Counted from the first letter of the stretch, positions 17,413-26,423 are shown. The stretch is 64,000 nucleotides of DNA from Actinomadura rifamycini DSM 43936 (GCF_000425065.1 NZ_AULB01000026.1:62001-126000), one strand, 5' to 3'. Made by a program: numbers and translations. The notes: generated by a model not told the origin, from the sequence alone.

Positions 17413-18072
17413 TCAGCAGCGGTCGAGGAAGCCGCCGAGCGCGCGCTCGTCCGCGGAGGTGACCGGGAGGCCGTACGCGTCGGCGACACCGATGTAGGCG
17501 ACCGCGTACTCGCACTGGAACGCCTTGCGCGGCTTCCACTCGCCGGGGCCGGAGTCGCCCTTCTGCCCGTTGGGCACGCCCCACACGGCGAGCAGGTTGC
17601 GGGGGTCGTTGGCGAACCGCTCGCGCCGGTCCTCGGTCCAGCCGGACGCGCCCATCCGCCAGGCGAGCGCGAGCGGGTAGACGTGGTCGATCTGCACCTC
17701 GGCGGCGTCGGCCTTGGAGAAGGTGATCTTCCGGCCGGTGTAGGGGTCGCGGAGGAGCCCGGCGACGACGACGCAGTCGCCGCGCTTGCGGACGTCGGCG
17801 AGGTCGCGGGCGAGGACGTCGTTGCGCTGGTCGCAGCCGTTGCGGTCGGTGTCCTTCCAGCGGGTGCCGAACGCCTCGCGCTCGTAGCCGTCGCCGTCGC
17901 CTTCGGGGGCGACGCGCAGGTCCGCGAGCGCGCCGCGCGCCTCGGCCGCGCTCCCGGTCGCCTCGCCGGCCGGGGCGGGCGTCCCGGCGCCGGAGATGCC
18001 GACGTCGGCGCTGCATCCGGTGAGGAGGGCCGCGGCGAGCGCGAGGGCCGCCGCGGGTGCCGCGCGTTGCAT
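17413..18072 (-). CDS. Secreted HNH (DUF1524-type) nuclease-like lipoprotein
   Basis: A 219-residue protein. It starts with a lipoprotein signal (LALAAALLTGC, lipidation at C20), so it should be anchored outside the membrane. The DUF1524/HNH motif is complete in order: D129-H130 in QIDHVYPLALAW, N159 in DPRNLL, N168 and K171 in PNGQKG, then the proline/tryptophan element GPGEW. Extra cysteines (C80, C100, C187, C219) could make disulfides. Start 18072 is chosen because it gives the signal peptide, with AGGACGG upstream; an in-frame ATG at 18135 is rejected. Such proteins probably degrade external DNA, but activity is inferred from the motif. Confidence 0.85.
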   Translation of the reverse strand: MQRAAPAAALALAAALLTGCSADVGISGAGTPAPAGEATGSAAEARGALADLRVAPEGDGDGYEREAFGTRWKDTDRNGCDQRNDVLARDLADVRKRGDCVVVAGLLRDPYTGRKITFSKADAAEVQIDHVYPLALAWRMGASGWTEDRRERFANDPRNLLAVWGVPNGQKGDSGPGEWKPRKAFQCEYAVAYIGVADAYGLPVTSADERALGGFLDRC

Positions 18073-18309
18073 GCCGTCACCGTCCTGGGGTTTCTGTGGG
18101 TTTTCGCCCAATTGAGGGTGAATAAACGATCTCACCGTACGGGGCGGCGGAAGCGGCCGTGCGGGACGCCCGCCGGACGGCCGGTGCCCGGGCGCGCGGC
18201 ACGTCGTCCCGCGGAGCGACTTTGGTCGGTACGGAAATCAGACCAATGGCCCACGGCATCGCTCCTAAGGGCGACGTCACCGGACAACACAGGCGATAGG
18301 TTCGGCAGC

Positions 18310-19251
18310 ATGCCGATCATCGCCACCCAGGGCCTGACGATGAGGTTCCCCAGGGTGACCGCCCTCGACGACCTGAACGTGGCCGTCGAACCGGGCGTCG
18401 TCGGGCTCGTCGGCGCCAACGGCGCCGGGAAGTCCACGCTCATCAAGATCCTGCTGGGCCTGCAGCCGCCCACGGCCGGGACGGCGAGCGTGCTCGGGCT
18501 CGACATCGCGCGCGAGGGCGTCCGCATCCGGGAGAACGTCGGGTTCATGCCCGAGTACGAATGCCTGCCGCCGGACATCTCCGCGACCGAGTTCGTCGTC
18601 CACATGGCCCGGATGTGCGGGCTGCCCGCGACCGCCGCCCGCGAGCGCGCCGCCGACACGCTGCGGCACGTCGGGCTGTACGAGGAGCGGTACCGCCCGA
18701 TGGGCGGATACTCGACGGGCATGCGCCAGCGGGTGAAGCTCGCGCAGGCGCTCGTCCACGACCCCAAGCTCGTCTTCCTGGACGAGCCGACCAACGGCCT
18801 CGACCCGGCCGGACGCGACGAGATGCTCGACCTGATCCGGCGGATCGGTACCGAGTTCGGGATCAGCGTCCTGGTCACCTCGCACCTGCTCGGCGAGCTG
18901 GAACGCGTCTGCGACCACGTGGTCATCATCGATGGCGGGAAGCTGCTGCGCTCGCAGGCCGTCGAGGCGTACACCGAGGCCAGCGGCGTCCTCACCGTGG
19001 AGGTCGAGGAGGGGCGGGACGAGCTGGGCGCGCGGCTGCACGAGCAGGGCGCGGCCGTCCGTCCCGAGGGGCGGCTCCTCGTGGTCGACATCGCGGACGA
19101 GGCGACCTACGACCTCGTCCGGGACGGCGTCGCGGACCTGGGGCTGCGGCTGGTCCGGATGGAGCAGCGGCGGCACCGCATCGAGGAGGTCTTCCAGGGA
19201 GACCCGGCCGCGGCCGCCGCGGCCGCGCAGGACCAGGGGGCGCCCCGATGA
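18310..19251 (+). CDS. ABC transporter ATP-binding protein (first of two in operon)
   Basis: A 313-residue ATPase: Walker A GANGAGKST, signature YSTGMRQRVKLAQA (a variant of LSGGQ), Walker B LVFLDEPTNGLDP and switch histidine in VTSHLLGE. About 90 residues beyond the ATPase core form a C-terminal domain typical of ABC-2-type exporters. ATG 18310 is selected as it begins the domain normally; the ribosome site is poor. It overlaps the following permease by ATGA (19248-19251). The four genes 18310-21747 form one operon with overlaps at every junction. Confidence 0.93.
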   Translation: MPIIATQGLTMRFPRVTALDDLNVAVEPGVVGLVGANGAGKSTLIKILLGLQPPTAGTASVLGLDIAREGVRIRENVGFMPEYECLPPDISATEFVVHMARMCGLPATAARERAADTLRHVGLYEERYRPMGGYSTGMRQRVKLAQALVHDPKLVFLDEPTNGLDPAGRDEMLDLIRRIGTEFGISVLVTSHLLGELERVCDHVVIIDGGKLLRSQAVEAYTEASGVLTVEVEEGRDELGARLHEQGAAVRPEGRLLVVDIADEATYDLVRDGVADLGLRLVRMEQRRHRIEEVFQGDPAAAAAAAQDQGAPR

Positions 19252-20126
19252 GCACCAGCACGATCCACGACATCGGCTACCGGCACTACGAGGGCCGCCG
19301 CAACGGCCGCGGGTACGTGCTGCGGTCGCTGTACGTCCACAACCTGCGGGCCGCGTTCGGGCTGGGCCGGCCCGCCCGCGCCAAGATCATGCCGTTCCTG
19401 CTCGGCGCGATCATGCTGCTGCCGGCCGCCGGGTCGGTCGCCGCGTTCGCGGTGAGCAAGCAGGCGGACGCGCTGATCCCGTACTCGGCCTACGCGGTGG
19501 TCATGCAGGTGGTCATCGCGATCTTCACGGCGACGCAGGCGCCGGTGCTGGCGTCGCGGGAGCTGCGCTTCCACGTCGTCCCGCTGTACTTCTCCCGCCC
19601 GATCGACCACCTGGACTTCGTCCTCGCCAAGATCGGCGCGATGGCGACCTCGCTGCTCGCGATCACGGCGGTGCCGATCACCGTGCTGTACGTGGGCGGG
19701 CTGGTCGCGAAGGCGCCGGACTCGGGGCGGCACCTCCTCGACTTCCTGACGGCGCTCGTCGGCTGCGTGCTGTTCGCGGCCGTGCTCGCCGCGATCGGGA
19801 TGGTCGTCGCCGCGTTCACGCCCCGCCGCGGGTTCGGCGTCGCCGCGGTCATCGCCGTGTACATGCTGTCCGTCGCGTTCGTGGCGATCGTGCAGACCCT
19901 CGCCGAAGTGCAGGGCAACTACACCCTGCAGGGGTGGATGTCGCTGTTCACCCCGTTCGACCTGGTCGACACCGTCCAGGTCAGGCTGCTCGGCGCGGAA
20001 CCGGCCTCGATGGCCGCGGCGCCGGGCGCCGGCGGCGGCCTGGCCGCGCTGGCCCTGTGCGCGGCGCTGGCGGCCGGCTCGATCGCGGTCCTGTACCGCC
20101 GGTTCCGGAAGGCGGGCCTCTCATGA
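19248..20126 (+). CDS. ABC-2-type permease
   Basis: A 292-residue membrane protein with about six hydrophobic helices (for example IMPFLLGAIMLLPAAGSVAA, AYAVVMQVVIAIF, LLAITAVPITVLYVGGLV). It starts with a cytoplasmic N terminus containing IGYRHYEGRRNGRGYV, a recurrent feature of actinomycete ABC-2 permeases next to such ATPases. It overlaps both neighbours by ATGA, indicating coupled translation. The likely partner is the 18310-19251 ATPase; the substrate is unknown. Confidence 0.88.
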   Translation: MSTSTIHDIGYRHYEGRRNGRGYVLRSLYVHNLRAAFGLGRPARAKIMPFLLGAIMLLPAAGSVAAFAVSKQADALIPYSAYAVVMQVVIAIFTATQAPVLASRELRFHVVPLYFSRPIDHLDFVLAKIGAMATSLLAITAVPITVLYVGGLVAKAPDSGRHLLDFLTALVGCVLFAAVLAAIGMVVAAFTPRRGFGVAAVIAVYMLSVAFVAIVQTLAEVQGNYTLQGWMSLFTPFDLVDTVQVRLLGAEPASMAAAPGAGGGLAALALCAALAAGSIAVLYRRFRKAGLS

Positions 20127-21034
20127 GCGAGCTGAAACTGGAGAACGTGTCCCGCTGGTACGGCAACGTCGTCGCCGTCAACGGGGTGTCGATGACGATC
20201 GGCCCGGGCGTCACCGGGCTGCTCGGCCCGAACGGCGCCGGGAAGTCCACCCTCATCCACATGATGGGCGGGTTCCTCGCGCCGTCCTCGGGGACGGTCA
20301 CGCTGGACGGCGCGCCGATCTGGCGGAACCCGGACGTGTACCGCGGCCTCGGGCTCGTCCCCGAGCGGGAGGCGGCGTACGACTTCCTCACCGGCGCCCA
20401 GTTCATCCACGCGATGGCGAAGCTCCACAAGCTGCCCGACCCGGACGCCGCCGCCCGCCGCGCGATCGGCCTCGTCGAGATGGAGTACGCCGCGGACCGC
20501 GCGATCGGCAACTACTCCAAGGGCATGAAGCAGCGGATCAAGATGGCGTCGGCGCTCGTGCACGACCCGCCCGTCCTGCTGCTGGACGAGCCGTTCAACG
20601 GCATGGACCCGCGGCAGCGGCTCCAGCTCATGGACCTCATCCGGCGGATGGCCGACGAGGGGCGCACGATCCTGTTCTCGTCGCACATCCTGGAGGAGGT
20701 CGAGCGGCTCGCCGGGCACATCGAGGTCATCGTCGCGGGGCGGCACGCCGCGTCCGGCGACTTCCGCCGGATCCGCCGGCTGATGACCGACCGGCCGCAC
20801 CTGTTCCTCGTCCGGTCCGCGGACGACCGCGCGCTCGCCGCCGCGATCATCGCGGACGGGTCGGCGCGCAGCGTGCGGCTCACCGACAAGGGCCTCCAGG
20901 TCGAGGCGACCGACTTCCAGCGGTTCACCTGGCTGCTCCCGCAGGTCGCGAAGCAGGCGGACGTGCGGCTGTGGGAGGTCTCCCCGGCCGACGAGTCCCT
21001 CGAAAGCGTCTTCTCCTACCTGGTGGCGAAATGA
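20123..21034 (+). CDS. ABC transporter ATP-binding protein (second in operon)
   Basis: A 303-residue ATPase: Walker A GPNGAGKST, signature YSKGMKQRIKMASA, Walker B VLLLDEPFNGMDP, switch FSSHILEEV. It is clearly paralogous to the first ATPase of the operon but diverged, with a shorter C-terminal extension. Overlaps of four bases on both sides (ATGA at 20123 and 21031) place it in the middle of the operon. Two ATPase/permease pairs could form one hetero-complex or two exporters. Confidence 0.93.
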   Translation: MSELKLENVSRWYGNVVAVNGVSMTIGPGVTGLLGPNGAGKSTLIHMMGGFLAPSSGTVTLDGAPIWRNPDVYRGLGLVPEREAAYDFLTGAQFIHAMAKLHKLPDPDAAARRAIGLVEMEYAADRAIGNYSKGMKQRIKMASALVHDPPVLLLDEPFNGMDPRQRLQLMDLIRRMADEGRTILFSSHILEEVERLAGHIEVIVAGRHAASGDFRRIRRLMTDRPHLFLVRSADDRALAAAIIADGSARSVRLTDKGLQVEATDFQRFTWLLPQVAKQADVRLWEVSPADESLESVFSYLVAK

Positions 21035-21747
21035 ACGCGACGATCGCGAGAATCACCTTCCGGGCGATGCTCGGCCGGCGCCGCGCGCTGCTGCTGCTCG
21101 TGCTGCCCGCCATCCTGCTGGCGCTCGCGGCCGGCATCCGCGCCACCGGCGAGGACGACCTGGAGACCGCGGCCCTCGTGCTGCAGCAGTTCGGGCTCGC
21201 GACGCTGCTGCCGCTGCTCGCGCTCATCGCCGGCACCGGCGTGATCGGCCCGGAGATCGACGACGGCCAGATCATGTACGTGCTGACCAAGCCGATCCCG
21301 CGCGGGGTGATCGTGCTGACGAAGCTGGCCGTCGCGATCGTCCTGGTCACGGCGTTCGCGGTCGTCCCGACGCTGCTCGCCGGGATCCTGCTGGCCGGGA
21401 CGACCGCGGGCGTGACCGCCGCGTACACCGCGGGCGTCCTCGTCGGCGGCCTCGCCTACAGCTCGATCTTCGTGGCGCTCGCGGTCCTGAGCCGCAACGC
21501 CGTCACGGTCGGGCTGCTGTACGCGTTGGTGTGGGAGTCGCTGCTGGCGAGCTTCGCGCCGGGCGCGAAGTCCGCGTCCGTCCAGGCGTGGGCGCTGTCG
21601 GTGACGGACTCGCTGACCTCGGCGACGATGGTGGACTCGTCCGTCGGCCTGCCGCTGGCGGTCGCGCTGCTGGCCGCGGTGACGGTCGCCGGGGCGTTCC
21701 TCGCGGTGTTCCGGCTGCGCACCCTGTCGGTCGCGAGCGCCGAGTAG
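21031..21747 (+). CDS. ABC transporter permease
   Basis: A 238-residue protein with about six membrane helices (LLLLVLPAILLALAAGI, LATLLPLLALIAGTGVIG, LAVAIVLVTAFAVVPTLLAG and others). The motif GPEIDDGQIMYVLTKPIPRG between helices is characteristic of ABC-2 permeases of the NosY/YhaP kind. It starts inside the previous stop (ATGA) and is the last gene of the operon, convergent with the response regulator gene 36 bp away. Confidence 0.88.
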   Translation: MNATIARITFRAMLGRRRALLLLVLPAILLALAAGIRATGEDDLETAALVLQQFGLATLLPLLALIAGTGVIGPEIDDGQIMYVLTKPIPRGVIVLTKLAVAIVLVTAFAVVPTLLAGILLAGTTAGVTAAYTAGVLVGGLAYSSIFVALAVLSRNAVTVGLLYALVWESLLASFAPGAKSASVQAWALSVTDSLTSATMVDSSVGLPLAVALLAAVTVAGAFLAVFRLRTLSVASAE

Positions 21748-21783
21748 CCCGCGCGGTCCCGCGTCCCGTCCGGGCGCCGCCGG

Positions 21784-22437
21784 TCAGGGGGCGGCGTCCG
21801 GACGGGCGCGCAGCAGGCCGCGTTCCATCGCGAGGACGACCGCGTGCGTGCGGTCGCGGGCGTCCAGCTTCGCGAACACCCGCAGCAGGTGCGTCTTCAC
21901 GGTGGCCTCCCCGATGACGAGCCGCCGCCCGATCTCGGCGTTCGACAGCCCGTCGGCGACCGCCCGCAGGACCTCCACCTCGCGGGGGGTCAGCGCCGCC
22001 GGGTCGGGGCGCCGCATCCGCGCGACGAGCCGCCGCGCGACGCGCGGCGCCAGCACCGTCTCGCCGCGCGCGGCGGCGTGCAGCGCGTCGACGAGCTGCT
22101 CGCGGGTCGCGTCCTTCAGCAGGTAGCCGATCGCGCCCGCCTCGACGGCGCTCTCGATCTCGGCGTCGGTGTCGTAGGTCGTCAGGATCAGCACCCGGGT
22201 GGGCGCGGCGCCCGCGACGATCCGCGCGGTGGCGCCGACGCCGTCCAGGACGGGCATCCGCAGGTCGAGCAGCGCGACGTCCGGCCGCAGCGCCGCGACG
22301 AGTTCGACGGCGGCCCGGCCGTCGCCCGCCTCCCCGACGACGTCGAGCGTCGGCTCGGCCGCCAGCAGCGCGACGACCCCGCCGCGCATCACCGTGTGGT
22401 CGTCGGCGACGACGACGCGGATCTTCCGTTCGGTCAT
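21784..22437 (-). CDS. NarL/FixJ-family response regulator
   Basis: A 217-residue DNA-binding regulator. The receiver domain (1-120) has the acidic pair D12-D13, the phosphorylation site D58 (VALLDLRMP), T86 (LTTYDTDAE) and K108 (YLLKDAT). The LuxR HTH is at about 148-205 (LTPREVEVLRAVADGLSNAE, then GEATVKTHLLRVFAKL). It begins one base after the stop of the upstream kinase gene, so the pair is co-translated and should form one two-component system, downstream of the MMPL exporter gene. Confidence 0.95.
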   Translation of the reverse strand: MTERKIRVVVADDHTVMRGGVVALLAAEPTLDVVGEAGDGRAAVELVAALRPDVALLDLRMPVLDGVGATARIVAGAAPTRVLILTTYDTDAEIESAVEAGAIGYLLKDATREQLVDALHAAARGETVLAPRVARRLVARMRRPDPAALTPREVEVLRAVADGLSNAEIGRRLVIGEATVKTHLLRVFAKLDARDRTHAVVLAMERGLLRARPDAAP

Positions 22438-22438
22438 G

Positions 22439-23620
22439 TCAGCCCTCCCGGTCCAGGGGGATCGCGGCGAGGACGCGGGTGCCGTCGCCGGGCGCGCTGG
22501 TCACGGTCAGCTCGCCGCCGAGCTCGGCCAGCCGGCGCCGCATCCCGTCCAGGCCGAACCCGCGGGAGTCGGCGACGGCGAAGCCGCGGCCGTCGTCGGT
22601 GATCTCCAGCTCGACGCCGTCCGGCCGCCGGGTCAGGACGACCCCGACCGCGGACGCCGCCGCGTGCTTGCGGACGTTCGCGAGGGACTCCTGCGTGCAG
22701 CGCAGCAGCGCGATGCGCGTCGGCTGGTCGCAGTCGACGTCGGGCAGGTCGGCGGTGACGCGGACGCCGGTGTCCTCGGCGAACCGGTCGAGGGCGCGGC
22801 GCAGCGTCCGCGCGACCGACCCGGGCGGCCGGGTCGCCGAGCCGACGAGGACCCGCGCCTCCGCGAGGTTCTCCCGCGCGGTCCGCTCGATGGACGTGAG
22901 CTGCCGGGCGCTCGCGTCCGGGTCGGTCGCGAGGCCGGAGCGGGCGGCCTCGGCGAGCGCGACGATCGACGCGAAGCCCTGGGCGAGCGTGTCGTGGATC
23001 TCCCGGGCGATGCGCTCGCGCTCCTCCGCCGCGCCCTGCCGCTGGTGGGCCCGCGCCAGTTCCAGCCGCGCGTCGTCCAGCTCGGCGCCCAGCTCGGCGG
23101 CGCGCTCGTCGCCGCGCCGCTCGATCCGCCGGACGAGCAGGCCGCCGAGGATTCCGGCGGCGCAGCCGACGAGCGCGGCCACCAGGTTGCCGCCGGCGGC
23201 GACGCGCGGCAGGTCCTGGGCGAGGTCGCCGGCGAGGACGGCGGCGGTGCCGGCCGCGGTGAGGGCGATCGCGCGCCGCGCGCCGCCGCCGAAGATCCAG
23301 AACTGCGGCAGGGACACGACCAGCATCGCCGCGCCGCCGTCCAGCAGGTAGGAGTGCAGGCCCAGCGCCGCCACCAGCAGGGCGACGAACACCCCCGGCC
23401 GGACGGCGCGGTTGCGCGGCCACGTCACGAGGACCGCGTATCCCGCGCCGAGCAGCACCAGCAGCACCAGCATCGGGGAGCGGACGGCCGCGGGCTGGTC
23501 CCGGACGGCGAGGCCGGGCGGGATCAGCCCGAACACCATCCACGCGAGCGCGTACCACTGGTGGAGCCGGAGCCGGAACCGGTCGTCCGGCGGCGCGGCC
23601 GTCCGAGTCCGCTGCGTCAC
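22439..23620 (-). CDS. NarL-type sensor histidine kinase
   Basis: A 393-residue membrane kinase. Residues 20-165 hold several membrane helices (MVFGLIPPGLAV, LVLLVLLGAGYAVLVTW, GVFVALLVAALGLH and others) without a large outer domain, so it probably senses the membrane. The HisKA_3 phosphoacceptor is in REIHDTLAQGFASIV, and the HATPase has an N-box in CTQESLANVRKHA and a G-box in ITDDGRGF and GFGLDGMRRR. GTG 23620 is five bases after the MMPL stop and fixes the start; the frame itself is open far upstream but antisense-like. Partner: the regulator at 21784-22437. Confidence 0.92.
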   Translation of the reverse strand: MTQRTRTAAPPDDRFRLRLHQWYALAWMVFGLIPPGLAVRDQPAAVRSPMLVLLVLLGAGYAVLVTWPRNRAVRPGVFVALLVAALGLHSYLLDGGAAMLVVSLPQFWIFGGGARRAIALTAAGTAAVLAGDLAQDLPRVAAGGNLVAALVGCAAGILGGLLVRRIERRGDERAAELGAELDDARLELARAHQRQGAAEERERIAREIHDTLAQGFASIVALAEAARSGLATDPDASARQLTSIERTARENLAEARVLVGSATRPPGSVARTLRRALDRFAEDTGVRVTADLPDVDCDQPTRIALLRCTQESLANVRKHAAASAVGVVLTRRPDGVELEITDDGRGFAVADSRGFGLDGMRRRLAELGGELTVTSAPGDGTRVLAAIPLDREG

Positions 23621-23625
23621 GATGG

Positions 23626-25842
23626 TCAGCCTAGGGTTCCCGGCGACGGTTCCGCCGCGCCCGCCCCGGTCCGATCCGTCCCTGCCCGATCTGTCCGTGC
23701 CCGATCCGTCCGTGCCTGTTTGATCTGCCGGGACGGCCACCAGCAGCGGTCGCCGAGCAGGAGCATCATCGCGGGGAGGACGAGGATCCGGATGATCGCG
23801 GCGTCCAGCAGCACGGCCACCGCCAGCGCGAACCCCATCTGCTTCATCTCCATGATGTGCAGGGACACGAAGCTCGCGAACACCGTCACCATGACGAGCG
23901 CCGCGCTCGTCACGACGCTCGCCGAGCGGCCGATGCCGTCCAGGACGGCCCGCCGCGTCGGGACGCCCGCCAGTGCGGCCTCGCGGATGCGGCTGATGAC
24001 GAACACCTGGTAGTCCATCGACAGGCCGAACAGGATGACGAACAGGAACAGCGGAACGCGGGAGCCGATGGATCCGGTCGAGTCGAAGTCGAGGAGGCCC
24101 TCGGCCCACGTCCCCTGGAACACCAGGACCAGCAGCCCGAGCGCCGCGCCCGCCGACAGCAGGTTGAGCACCACGCCGATCAGTGCGAGCACCACGGAAC
24201 GGAACGCCCACACCGTCATCGCGAACGTCGCCAGCAGCAGCGCCCCGATGACGAACGGGAGCCTGCTCCGCTGGTGCCGGGGATAGTCGGCGTACCGGGC
24301 GACGTCGCCGGTCACGGCGACGTCCACGCCGAGGCGTCCGACGGTCGCGGGCACGTACTCGGTGCGGACCAGCTCCAGCGAGCGCCGCGCCCGGTCGGTG
24401 CTCGCGTGGTGCGGCACCTGGAGCCGGAGGAGGCTGGTCCGCCCGTCCGCGGACGCCAGCAGCGTCGCCGGTCCGGCGAACAGCGGGTCGCGCTCCGCCC
24501 GTCCGGCGATCTGCCGCAGCGCCGCCGCGACCTCGCCGGCGCGGTCCGCGTCCGCCCGCACGACGATCCGGTGCGTCGCCTTCAGCTCGGGGAACGCCGC
24601 GTTCAGCCGGTCGAACACCCGCATGGCGGGGACGTCGCGGGGGTGGCTGTCGCGGCCCATGTCGGTCAGGTTCAGGTTCAGCAGCGGCGCGGCCGGCGCC
24701 AGCATCGCGGCCGCCGACACCAGCAGGACCGCGCCGGGCCGCCGGCCGACCGGGCGCAGCATCGCGTTCGTGATCCGCCCGGCGCCGATCCGCGGTGGCT
24801 TCGGCGCCCGGTTCCGCCGCGCCGCCCGGCGCTCCGACCACGCGCCGAGCTTCGCCAGCACCGCCGGCAGCACGGTCAGCGAGCTGACCACCGCGACGAG
24901 CGTCACCAGGATCGCCGCCGTCGCGATCGACGCGAAGATCACGTCGTCGGCGAGGTACAGGGTCGCGCTCGACACCGCCACCGCGAGACCTGAGACGACC
25001 ACCGACCGCCCGGACGTCGCCGCCGCGATCTCCACGAGCGCCCGCGCGTCCAGCCGTCCGGCCGTCCTGGCCCGCTCCTCCCGCTCCCGCTTCAGGTAGA
25101 ACAGCGTGTAGTCGACGCCGACCGCCATGCCGATCAGCAGGATGACGCTCGCGCCGACGCCCGCGTCCGGGAACACGTGCGAGGCCAGCATCGACAGCCC
25201 GATCGCCGCCGCGATCGAGGTCAGCGCGAGCACCACCGGCACCACGGCCACCGCGACCGACCCGAACACGACCAGCAGCGTGAGCAGCGTGATCGGCAGC
25301 GCGATCATCTCGGTCCGCGCCAGGTCGTCGTTGCGCAGCTCGCCGACGCCCTTGCCGACGGACGGGCCGCCGGTCTCGGCGACCCGCAGGCCCGGGTGCG
25401 CCTCCTGCACCGCCCCGGTCTGCGCCAGCAGCGCGTCCACATGGTTCTTGGCGTCGAGTTCGACGCCCCGCATGGTCACGTCGACGCGCACGGCCGTGCC
25501 GTCCCGCGACCACACCGGCGCCGACACCCGCTCGACCTCGGGGAGCCGCTCCATCCGGACGGCCGCGTCGTGCGCGGCCGCCCGCGCCGCGTCCCGGTCG
25601 AGGGGCCCCGACCTCGCGGTGATCAGCACGTGCTCGACGGGTGCCTGGGCGAGCCCGCCCGCGTCCGCCATCGCCTCCGCCCGTCCGGCCTCGCCGATCC
25701 GGAAGTCCTCGGTCGTCGCCGCGTTCCCGCCGACCGCGAAGCCCGCGCCCAGGCAGAGCGCGACGAACAGGAACCACGCCGCGATGCCGCGCCACGGATG
25801 CCCGGCGCTCCACCGGGCCATGCGCACAGGAAGGTTCGTCAT
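23626..25842 (-). CDS. MMPL-family (RND-like) membrane transporter
   Basis: A 738-residue exporter with two repeated halves, each with one N-terminal helix, an outer domain and five clustered helices. Hallmarks are GMAVGVDYTLFYLKREREER in the first half and FGLSMDYQVFVISRIREA in the second, the MMPL GxxxDY elements that carry the proton-relay aspartates. Mycobacterial homologues export lipids or siderophores; the substrate here is unknown. The tail is an odd Arg/Thr/Asp repeat (ARTDRARTDRAGTDRTGAG), encoded by repetitive DNA near 23660-23720. It is the first gene of an MMPL-kinase-regulator operon. Confidence 0.93.
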   Translation of the reverse strand: MTNLPVRMARWSAGHPWRGIAAWFLFVALCLGAGFAVGGNAATTEDFRIGEAGRAEAMADAGGLAQAPVEHVLITARSGPLDRDAARAAAHDAAVRMERLPEVERVSAPVWSRDGTAVRVDVTMRGVELDAKNHVDALLAQTGAVQEAHPGLRVAETGGPSVGKGVGELRNDDLARTEMIALPITLLTLLVVFGSVAVAVVPVVLALTSIAAAIGLSMLASHVFPDAGVGASVILLIGMAVGVDYTLFYLKREREERARTAGRLDARALVEIAAATSGRSVVVSGLAVAVSSATLYLADDVIFASIATAAILVTLVAVVSSLTVLPAVLAKLGAWSERRAARRNRAPKPPRIGAGRITNAMLRPVGRRPGAVLLVSAAAMLAPAAPLLNLNLTDMGRDSHPRDVPAMRVFDRLNAAFPELKATHRIVVRADADRAGEVAAALRQIAGRAERDPLFAGPATLLASADGRTSLLRLQVPHHASTDRARRSLELVRTEYVPATVGRLGVDVAVTGDVARYADYPRHQRSRLPFVIGALLLATFAMTVWAFRSVVLALIGVVLNLLSAGAALGLLVLVFQGTWAEGLLDFDSTGSIGSRVPLFLFVILFGLSMDYQVFVISRIREAALAGVPTRRAVLDGIGRSASVVTSAALVMVTVFASFVSLHIMEMKQMGFALAVAVLLDAAIIRILVLPAMMLLLGDRCWWPSRQIKQARTDRARTDRAGTDRTGAGAAEPSPGTLG

Positions 25843-25922
25843 GCCGTCGAGCCTCGCCGGGCGGGCCCTTCCCGCATGAGCCCCGACCGGCTGAACCTCC
25901 CGTCCACCGATCGGTGGACGCG

Positions 25923-26339
25923 TCAGGCGCCGGGGCGGACGATCATCAGGACGGCGACGGCCGTCCACAGCAGGTTGAAGATCCCGGTGACCATCGCCAG
26001 CCGGCCCGCGACCCGTTCGCCCGGGACGTCCCCGGCCACCACCCGCGCCTGGACGGGCAGGACCGCGAACGCCAGCAGCGCCGCCGCGGCGCCCGTCAGG
26101 GCGATCGACGCGACGAGCCATGCCTGCGCCAGCACGCCGAGCGTCGCCCCCGTCCCGAAGCCGAACAGCGGCACCGCGACCCCGACCAGCGCGTACCCGC
26201 GGCAGATCCGGTGCAGGGCCGCCATCACCCCGGCGTTGCCCTCGCGGGCGTAGCGGGGGAACAGCGACCCGGCCACCGACACCGGCCCGATCGCCAGGAT
26301 CGCCGCCAGGACGTGCAGCGTCAGCAGCACCTCGGTCAT
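25923..26339 (-). CDS. Small integral membrane protein (DUF2269-like)
   Basis: A 138-residue protein with four membrane helices: LLTLHVLAAILAIGPVSVAG, ALVGVAVPLFGFGTGA, WLVASIALTGAAAALLAFAV and LAMVTGIFNLLWTAVAVLMI. The LHVLAAI start resembles DUF2269; the assignment is tentative. AGAGGAG lies six bases before ATG 26339. It is divergent from the PadR gene, and the palindromic operator between them suggests that PadR controls it. Confidence 0.8.
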   Translation of the reverse strand: MTEVLLTLHVLAAILAIGPVSVAGSLFPRYAREGNAGVMAALHRICRGYALVGVAVPLFGFGTGATLGVLAQAWLVASIALTGAAAALLAFAVLPVQARVVAGDVPGERVAGRLAMVTGIFNLLWTAVAVLMIVRPGA

Positions 26340-26355
26340 CGTGACTCCTCTTAAG

Positions 26356-26381
26356 TTGGTGGCCAACATATTGGCCACCAA
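26356..26381. promoter_or_regulatory. Perfect palindromic operator between DUF2269-like and PadR genes
   Basis: TTGGTGGCCAA (26356-26366) and TTGGCCACCAA (26371-26381) are perfect 11-bp inverted arms around CATA. The site lies in the 84-bp divergent region, 17 bp from the leftward ATG and 42 bp from the PadR ATG, and is the obvious binding site for the PadR dimer. Confidence 0.65.
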
Positions 26382-26423
26382 TGCATAGCATGCCAACACG
26401 TCGAATGGGTAGGCTGCGTACGC

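Noticed and set aside
15075..18080. An open frame of about 1000 codons on the - strand over rpsI, glmM and the HNH gene
   Set aside because: It covers rpsI and glmM in antisense, and its translation has no recognisable domain.
23621..25813. Fusion of the histidine kinase with a long upstream open frame
   Set aside because: The upstream part is the MMPL gene read in another frame. GTG 23620, five bases after the MMPL stop, is the natural start.
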